From: Macrobrachium rosenbergii
Taxonomy: Eukaryota > Arthropoda > Malacostraca > Decapoda > Palaemonidae
DNA: 64,000 bases
Assembly: GCF_040412425.1 (NCBI RefSeq)
Contig: NC_089755.1
Span: forward strand, 57,491,798-57,555,797
Direction: 5' to 3'
Shown: positions 54,831-64,000 of the stretch, one piece after another
How the letters are laid out: every line of letters starts with the position of its first letter
How positions within the stretch are numbered: position 1 is the stretch's first letter
The notes under the pieces: model-generated
What the model was told of the DNA's origin: nothing
The model's database searches: none
The model's input: the letters and a program-made list of their open reading frames with translations, nothing else
Program-made: the position numbers and the translations under genes

Positions 54831-56493
54831 AAAACTTTCGAGTGCATTGTTTTCTTTTAATTTTCTTTGATTGACAGGTATTTCAGTGCTCCCACAAATA
54901 CAAATTTCTCCTTCTTTCTCTGCCCAATCTTATCAGAGTTCTCTGGATTTCAGATTCAGCAAATCTTAATTTTGTTTTTTAGTATTCATGTTTATCTTAG
55001 TTTACCTTTCCAATGCGTCCATGGATAAGACTTAAGCTGAATGAAATAAAGATTAATGCACCCAACGTAAAAACAACGTGCAGTCATAAAATACTCCCCT
55101 TTTTTTGTGTGTATTTTGAACATTTAGCCTGCAAAACTATCTGCTTGACAGGTATTTTATCGTGAAAACTCATCGGAGAGGGAAGTCATTAATTCTCCGA
55201 GGCCAAAAAACTGGAATATTTCTTAATTTGAATATGCTGAAACCCTTTCCCCTTAGTTGTCTTTTACATCGCATGCCTTAGCAATTCTATCAGTGAATAA
55301 TGATTACATTCTTCATCTTGAACACCTTCACCTCTCTCCACTGCATTTTCCTTTCTAAGGAACATTCGAATCAGTCTGGTCTCTTTTTCTCTGGGTATTT
55401 GTCCATTTTATTTTATTTCCATTTTTTTGGGGTTTGAAGATAATAACAAACCTCGTAATAGAAATCCACGTGATAGCTGACGGGAGTAAAAATGGCCCGC
55501 AGAGTTCCAGTGGCAAACTCTATTAACCTCTCCGGACAAAAGTGAAACCCACTTACTGGAATCAGGTTTCCTGAGTGTCAAAATGTTGAAATTAACATAA
55601 AAAGGAGATATAAACTGGTAAAGAAAAGTAACACGGATGAACTGACTCTCTGGATTTCGAGAGTCAGAATATGGGAGCTAAAAAAGAAAGATAATATTTC
55701 TTGGAGGAGCAATAGTTGGTCAGAGGTACTCGGAAGACTTCGGAAAGCTCTAAGTGAGACACAGTAATGAACTGGAAAACGATTAGAAATTTACTATCAT
55801 TATGTGAGATTTTCGTAAAAATGTGAATTTTCGCCTTAGAGAGGGTCTCTTCAGAAGGCTTAAATCTTCTGGTGAATCCGAAGTTGCTAGCCCAATACCC
55901 CTATTTCATAATTCATGGTTCCTCAGAGGAACCAGGAATTTTTCAGAAAACGGACCAAAGTCGTTCAAGGCGAGCAGATACTTAAAACTAACTGACAGTT
56001 ACCAAAGCCCATAAAATATTACGCTCTTTATGGCTTTGATCTCGGACGCAAAACCTAGCCCAAAATCTAGGTCTTAGGAGAAAAAAAAAGCTTGCTATTT
56101 ATTACTATACTTCTTTCTTGCCCATTTCTTATCTCATTTACGATGTGAAATAGCCGATGAATATTGAAAGGCTGCAATCAGTACACTTTGCTAGCGTTGA
56201 ATCTATAGATTTGTTCGAAAGACTGGATGACAAATTATTGAATTATATTATCGTCACTGAAATCTGACCTACATACCCTTTCATAGTGCTCCCGCACAAA
56301 AGAAAAACCCGTTCGTCAAATTAGAAATTCCATGAATAATATTGGCAGAAAGGAAAATGGAAAAATAGCCTGTTAGAAAATGCAAAGTCACCAGGAAATT
56401 ACTATGCGCTACGCAAAGCGATTGAACCTCAAAGGGTAGTCACTTTCGAGCGCTGTCGATTTGAAAAGGGATGTTTTTTCGGTCCTGAGGGCC
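54831..56493. other. Intergenic DNA, no gene recognised
   Basis: No microsatellite or element. The 63-codon frame at 55823-56014 has no known motif. Confidence 0.5.
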
Positions 56494-56540
56494 TTTCTAG
56501 GTCTTTCTGGGTCTTTCTGGGTCTTTCTAGGTCTTGGTCC
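56494..56540 (+). repeat. 10-bp tandem repeat GGTCTTTCTG, four copies
   Basis: Short array with A/G variation at one position. Confidence 0.8.
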
Positions 56541-56662
56541 CGTTACGGATCGACTTGCATTATCTGGCGTAACGCGTCACTGATACTAACTTTTTTTTTT
56601 TTTCAGAGGCGTTATAGAGTTTTGGCATTGAATAGGATTTGCCATGGCTTTGCTTCTTTTTC

Positions 56663-57448
<786 letters not shown>

Positions 57449-57945
57449 ATGAAAAGACCACAAAGCAATATAATGAAACTCAAATTACTATTCACCAAAA
57501 AAGTTTATCTAAAATTGCGAAATGAGACAAAGCAATCTTTTCGAACTGAATTCACATAATAACAATTCATTTATTTATTAGAAAGAGTACAATTCATCAC
57601 AGCGGGATGCAGAAAATTAATTAGGACTTCATCTGAAGAGAACATTTTTTGCAATATGATTCCACCAAACAATCTTTAATATTTATGATTGATCTAATTT
57701 TTTTTTTTTTTTGTTATTTTGATGTTATTCCGTTTTCATTCATAGGTGAAATTCGGTGCATTGATCGGCCATCAAAAGGTTAATTGATTTAGCTTTAATT
57801 TCTTGCAGGTAGTGGTGTAATCTGGCCGTATATATATACATACATGCATACATACAAAAAGTTTTTACTAACGATCTCAAGACAGCGTAATGCACGCACA
57901 AATATATAAATATATATGTATACATATGTATATATATTCAGTATA

Positions 57946-59749
<1,804 letters not shown>

Positions 59750-59836
<87 letters not shown>
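59750..59836 (+). repeat. (CA)n(AG)n
   Basis: CA to about 59776, then AG to 59836. Confidence 0.95.
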
Positions 59837-59838
<2 letters not shown>

Positions 59839-59979
59839 TCTTCAGTCATAACCATGTTCTAGGATATTTTGATATCTTAGGAAGACCGCTTACCTAAATT
59901 CAGTATTTCCGCTTACACGTTACCCAAAACGACTTACCTTGTTCTAGATTTAGGCCCACGTGTGGTAACAGTTTCATTC

Positions 59980-60165
59980 AAGTCATTAAATGAGGTTGGT
60001 CAAAACGACCAAATTTAACCTAGGCCTTTGCAATTTCGTTAAAGTCATTAAATGAGGTTGATCAAATTTAACCCAGGCCTTTGACCTGGTTATACCAACA
60101 GTACCATCATCATAACTAAAGCAAGGTTGGCCAATACGACATGGATTAACCCAGGGCTCCGGTCT
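59980..60165 (+). repeat. Degenerate tandem repeat, about three units
   Basis: Units carry AAATGAGGTTGxTCAAAxxGAC and TTTAACCxAGGCCTTTG or a diverged form. Confidence 0.5.
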
Positions 60166-60785
60166 AGTTTCACTTGAAAAATAACAAATATGTGAAAATT
60201 GACCTGTACACATTGCTGGGTATCATGTTTGTATCTCACAAAGAGCTGCGTGAAAGAATGATCACGGCATATCTTTGGAGTTTCATAACTGAATGAACAC
60301 ATCCAATTTTTTTTCGTACATAAATTCAAACGAATTTTGTTCTATTATTCCATTTGTTCTTACTTTATTTGGCATTTCAACTAATGCCAATGACCTCTCC
60401 ATATTGCATTTCCTAAACGTATATTAAAAGACTTCTGAAAATTTCACTTGACGCTTTATACTTTCCAACTGGGCTTCTTTAACCTAAAAATGCAACTCAC
60501 TTTAACTCCTCTTTGTCACGAGAGAAGTCACCCCCGCCCCCGCCCCCCTACTTTTTTTGACCCGGAAAAGGGGAAAACGAAATCACCTTAAAATGGATAT
60601 TTTATTCCGTGACACGATATTGGTTTCGAAGAAGCGTTCAATGGGGGATCCCAAAACAGCGCAAATTTTGAATCTTTTGATTCAATAATTTTATTAAGTT
60701 ATGATTTTTAAATAATTTATGTTCGTCTTTTAACACTATTTAAGTATCAGCAATGTTTTATAATTGCTTATTTTTGAAAACAGCG

Positions 60786-60852
60786 ACCTCAACTAGGGAT
60801 TAAACTGAGAACAGGACATGGCGCCGTTTGTCCCCTAAGCTGGGCGACGGCA
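60786..60852 (-). other. Degenerate tRNA-like sequence
   Basis: On the minus strand TCGCCCAGCTTAGG resembles an A-box and CAGTTTAATCCCT a decayed B-box about 35 bp later. It looks like an old tRNA-derived SINE head. A functional tRNA is unlikely. Confidence 0.25.
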
Positions 60853-61349
60853 GGTTTAAATATCTTTAATTACCATTAGATTATTGTTGTTTAAAAAAAA
60901 GGTATACGTACATGGATAACGTGCATTTATGCATACATGCACACCCATATATATATATATATATACTGTGTATAAATAGTGCATATATATACATATATAT
61001 ATAAATTTACTCACGTTTTTCTGTTGTATTCCATTTCTCCTGTATATATTTTGGTAATGGCTTTTTCCTCTTAAGAAATGACAATAATAATATAAGACAA
61101 GAAAAGTAAATGTTTCTGAAAATATTGAGGCATTCAGAGAATTCCACAGCGTGAAAGGGAATGGTTGACCCTCGATTTCGTGACGCCAGTGGCCCACGGA
61201 ATAGCATCTGTATGACTCTAACATTCATGTGTGTAGATAATTCAGTGAAAGGCAAAAAAAAAAGTAAATGTCATCTCAAAATGCATTGAGAAGCATCTTA
61301 CTCAGGGGACTTAGGAAGTTGTATATATATTCCGCCCTGATATTCACAA

Positions 61350-61775
61350 TCGTACAGAAAACAAGTAAAAAATGCGCCGAAGTTTCTTCTGCGCAATCGA
61401 GTTTTCTGTACAGCCGCTACAGAGTATAATCAAGGCCACCGAAAATAGATCTATCTTTCGGTGGTTTCGGTATAATGCTGTATGAGCCGCGGCCGTGAAA
61501 CTTTAACCACTGACCGGTGGTGGCCTATCCTGTATCGTTGCCAGAAGCGCGATTATGGCTAACTTTAACCGTAAATAAAATAAAAACTACTGAGGCTAGA
61601 GGGTTGCAATTTGGTATGTTTGATGATTGGAGGGTGGATGATCAACATACCAATTTGCAGCCCACTAGCCTCAGTAGTCTTTAAGATCTGAGGGCGGACA
61701 GAAAAAGTGCGGATAGAATCAAGTGCGGACGGATAGGCAAAGCCGACACAATAGTTTTCTTTTACAGAAAACTAA
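61350..61775. mobile_element. MITE-like element with terminal and internal hairpins
   Basis: AGTTTTCTGTA (61400-61410) and its inverse TACAGAAAACT (61763-61773) form 11-bp inverted termini. A left-end hairpin (61353-61412) pairs GTACAGAAAAC with GTTTTCTGTAC. A central 93-nt hairpin (61586-61678) pairs ACTACTGAGGCTAGA with TCTAGCCTCAGTAGT-like sequence. No coding capacity. It resembles a repeat I remember as abundant in decapod sequence; exact ends and target duplication are unresolved. Confidence 0.6.
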
Positions 61776-63336
61776 AAATCATATAAGCCTGCTTTTAAAA
61801 TGCAAAGCCATATGCCTTATGTCATACAAATATCAGCTTTCAAATGCCGGTTTCCATAACTAGGTATTCATAACCGATATTCCAGGTATGCTAGTTTAAA
61901 ATGCCATTAGGTACACGCACGGATACCCGTTTAGAGACAAAGAAATCCTCGTAATAAATATTGACAGCAAGGAATGTTCATTCGATCATTCAGGCATGAA
62001 CTTTTGTGTTAGGCAAGAAATCACTTGAACGAGGCTGAAATTTAGCTGCGGATGTGGCTAGGGAAAGGGAGAAATGATTTAAGTCGAAAACTGTAAAATA
62101 TTATTGATTTTAGCCATTTTTTCCTCTGTGTTTACAGCATTATTACAAAAAAATGTCCTGTATTTATGTATTATTTATCATAATTCGTCAGAATATAATT
62201 ATTTCGGTAATTTTTCTTTGCCGAATGATTTGTCATATCTTTAGAACTCATCGCAATTTGTCAACGTGTATCAGGCTGCATTTTTTCACGCATGCATTCA
62301 TACATTCAGTTAATATACCTACAATCTATTTCAAATTCCACTTCTCATACATACTTAGTCAGTGTGTCCTTATTTTACTTGATATCTTTTTTATTCTTAT
62401 GTGTGTTCATATATTGGCTCGAAATATTTCACATTTACATCAGTTCAGAATTCAACGTCCCTTGTCAACATATCTTTTGCGGGATTTTTTTTTCCAGAAT
62501 CTTTGAAGTCTGGAATGTTCCTATTTATTTTGAGGGGAAGAGGGGATGCCTGGAATTGTAGTCTGAAGCCCTGGTTAAAAGCTAGTTAAAATGATTCTCT
62601 AACAATGAATTAACAAAAAAAAAAAAAATAATAAAATAAAGAAAGCGAGAATCGAGTCACATCAATAATGAATCTAGTAACGGAGCTAATTATGTAAGGA
62701 CTAATTAGCAAGGTTTCACATTAATTATAGAAAGGAAAGATGGTGCTACAATGGTAATCAATTTCGTCCGTCACACAATAGAAATAAATTCTTCTGTTTA
62801 TTAATAGAAATATTCCTCAATGTACGATTCTAAAAAATGTGTTTATAAAACAAACTTCTCTAAAATAGAGCATATTACGTTAAAAGGTAGATATTTTGTA
62901 TTCCCAAGTCAGCGCAAGATTCAGTGAGTTAAAAACACTTATTTTATAAGACGTAAACCACGAAATTTCTTTTAAAAAATAAAGCTCTGTAATACAGGGG
63001 ACACAATTTCATTGCAGACATCGTAACACACAAAGAAACGTGCCTATACGCGCGCAAACTCTCACACATACACGCGCTCGCGCATCAATAAATACGAAGA
63101 CACGTCAAAATTCGTGAGAAATGTATATATGATATTTGATAACCGAGTATTCGAGTAAAAGTAAACTGAAGCATTCCTAAAGCAGTTCTTTTTTTTTATT
63201 TTTTTGTTTTTGTTGTAAGGTGCTCGACTTTTCCTTTCAAGAGACAATACAGCGAAAGGCTCCAGCGCTCCTGCTGCCCAAAAAAAGGGTTTCCCCAACG
63301 GTAGGGATGCCACCTCCCGCACGGTCAAGACACTGA
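61776..63336. other. AT-rich intergenic DNA
   Basis: The frames at 62153-62589 are hydrophobic and Phe/Ile-rich in overlapping frames, as AT-rich DNA produces by chance. An A-run followed by AATAAAATAAAG lies at 62615-62642. No gene recognised. Confidence 0.45.
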
Positions 63337-64000
63337 TTACGTTGGAAGCCGGTGGAGCTGAATGGATGAAACATTTACTCTAAATTGGTATTTGGCGGCG
63401 TTGCATGAATGAAACATTACTCTAAACTGGAACTCGGTGGAGTTGGGAGGAGGAAACATTACTCTAAATTGGTATTTGGATGCGGTGAATGAATGAAACA
63501 TTACTAAACTGGCACTCAATGGAGTTGGGAGGAGGAAACATTACTCTAAATTGGTATTTGGCGGCGTTGCATGAATGAAACATTACTAAACTGGCACTCA
63601 GTGGAGTTGGGAGGAGGAAACATTACTCTAAATTGGTAATTTGGCGGCGGTGAATGAGTGAAACATTACTAAACTGGCACTCAATGGAGCTGGGAGGAGA
63701 AACATTACTCTAAATTGGTATTTGGCGGCGTTGAATAAATGAAACATTACTAAACTGGCACTCAATGGAGTTGGGAGGAGGAAACATTTACTCTAAATTG
63801 GTATTTGGTGGCGTTTCATGAATGAAACATTACTAAACTAGCACTCATTGGAGTTGGGAGGAGAAACATTACTCTAAATTGGTATTCGGTGACCTTGAAA
63901 GGTTGAAACGTTGTTCTTAATAGGGATTCGGCACAGATGAGGGGATGAAACATGACTGAATTTGTAGTGGGTGGCGTTGAAAGGATGAAACTTTGTTGTC
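63337..64000 (+). repeat. Two-part (A/B) minisatellite running off the window
   Basis: Alternating half-units of about 40 bp. A: GAAACATTACTCTAAATTGG then TATTTGGCGGCGTTGCATGA. B: GAAACATTACTAAACTGGCA then CTCAATGGAGTTGGGAGGAG. About seven A/B dimers, becoming degenerate after 63880. The array continues beyond 64000. Confidence 0.9.

Noticed and set aside
63337..63519. Minus-strand repeat protein with YQFRVMF units
   Set aside because: The frame follows the minisatellite and is lost where unit length changes.

Overview
The window looks like nuclear DNA of a crustacean, most likely a decapod. Long AT, AG/TC, AC, AAT/ATT and GTCT microsatellites occur every 1-2 kb. The coding part is two arthropod cuticle-type genes. 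Two dispersed repeats (31355-31632 with 46448-46722, and 61350-61775) resemble elements I remember from shrimp and prawn sequence; that is memory, not a search. Coding density is very low: only two genes are confidently supported, both on the + strand.

The two genes (13356-15817 and 34727-41705) are paralogues about 21 kb apart. Each has a TATA box about 55-65 bp before the ATG, a first coding exon of only four codons, a phase-0 intron (626 bp and 4612 bp), and one long second exon. Each encodes a secreted protein with a signal peptide, a Ser/Gln/Asp-rich repeat region, a C-X11-C motif and a C-terminal DUF243 (Tweedle-like) cuticle domain. The promoters share a block about 45 bp upstream of the TATA box. 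The likely role is a structural protein of the extracellular cuticle.

Layout. 1-13 kb: AT-rich intergenic DNA with microsatellites, local tandem duplications, a candidate minus-strand exon (4711-4797) and a perfect IR-1 nuclear-receptor palindrome (939-951). 13.2-15.9 kb: gene 1. 16-20 kb: short tandem duplications and a 1.3-kb fold-back element with an 8-bp target duplication (17385-18720). 20-29.5 kb: two structured double-hairpin modules in opposite orientation (about 20.3 and 28.1 kb) flank a large palindrome of tRNA-like repeats (21394-23240), a decayed non-LTR retrotransposon (23870-25780) and a 16-bp minisatellite; two putative spliced non-coding transcripts may run outward from this block. 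34.6-42 kb: gene 2. 42-54 kb: intergenic DNA with a triple CRE cluster (43.2 kb), two more IR-1 sites (43550 and 52817) and many microsatellite-anchored duplications. 54-64 kb: compound TC/TA arrays, a MITE-like multi-hairpin element at 61.4 kb, and a two-part minisatellite running off the right edge.

Most apparent open frames in the window are microsatellite read-through (poly-Arg/Glu, Ser/Leu, Ile/Tyr, Asn) and were left out. The observations most worth follow-up are the compensatory changes between the two double-hairpin modules, the tRNA-like palindrome bounded by (AT)n, the three perfect IR-1 sites, and the paired DUF243 genes with their shared promoter.
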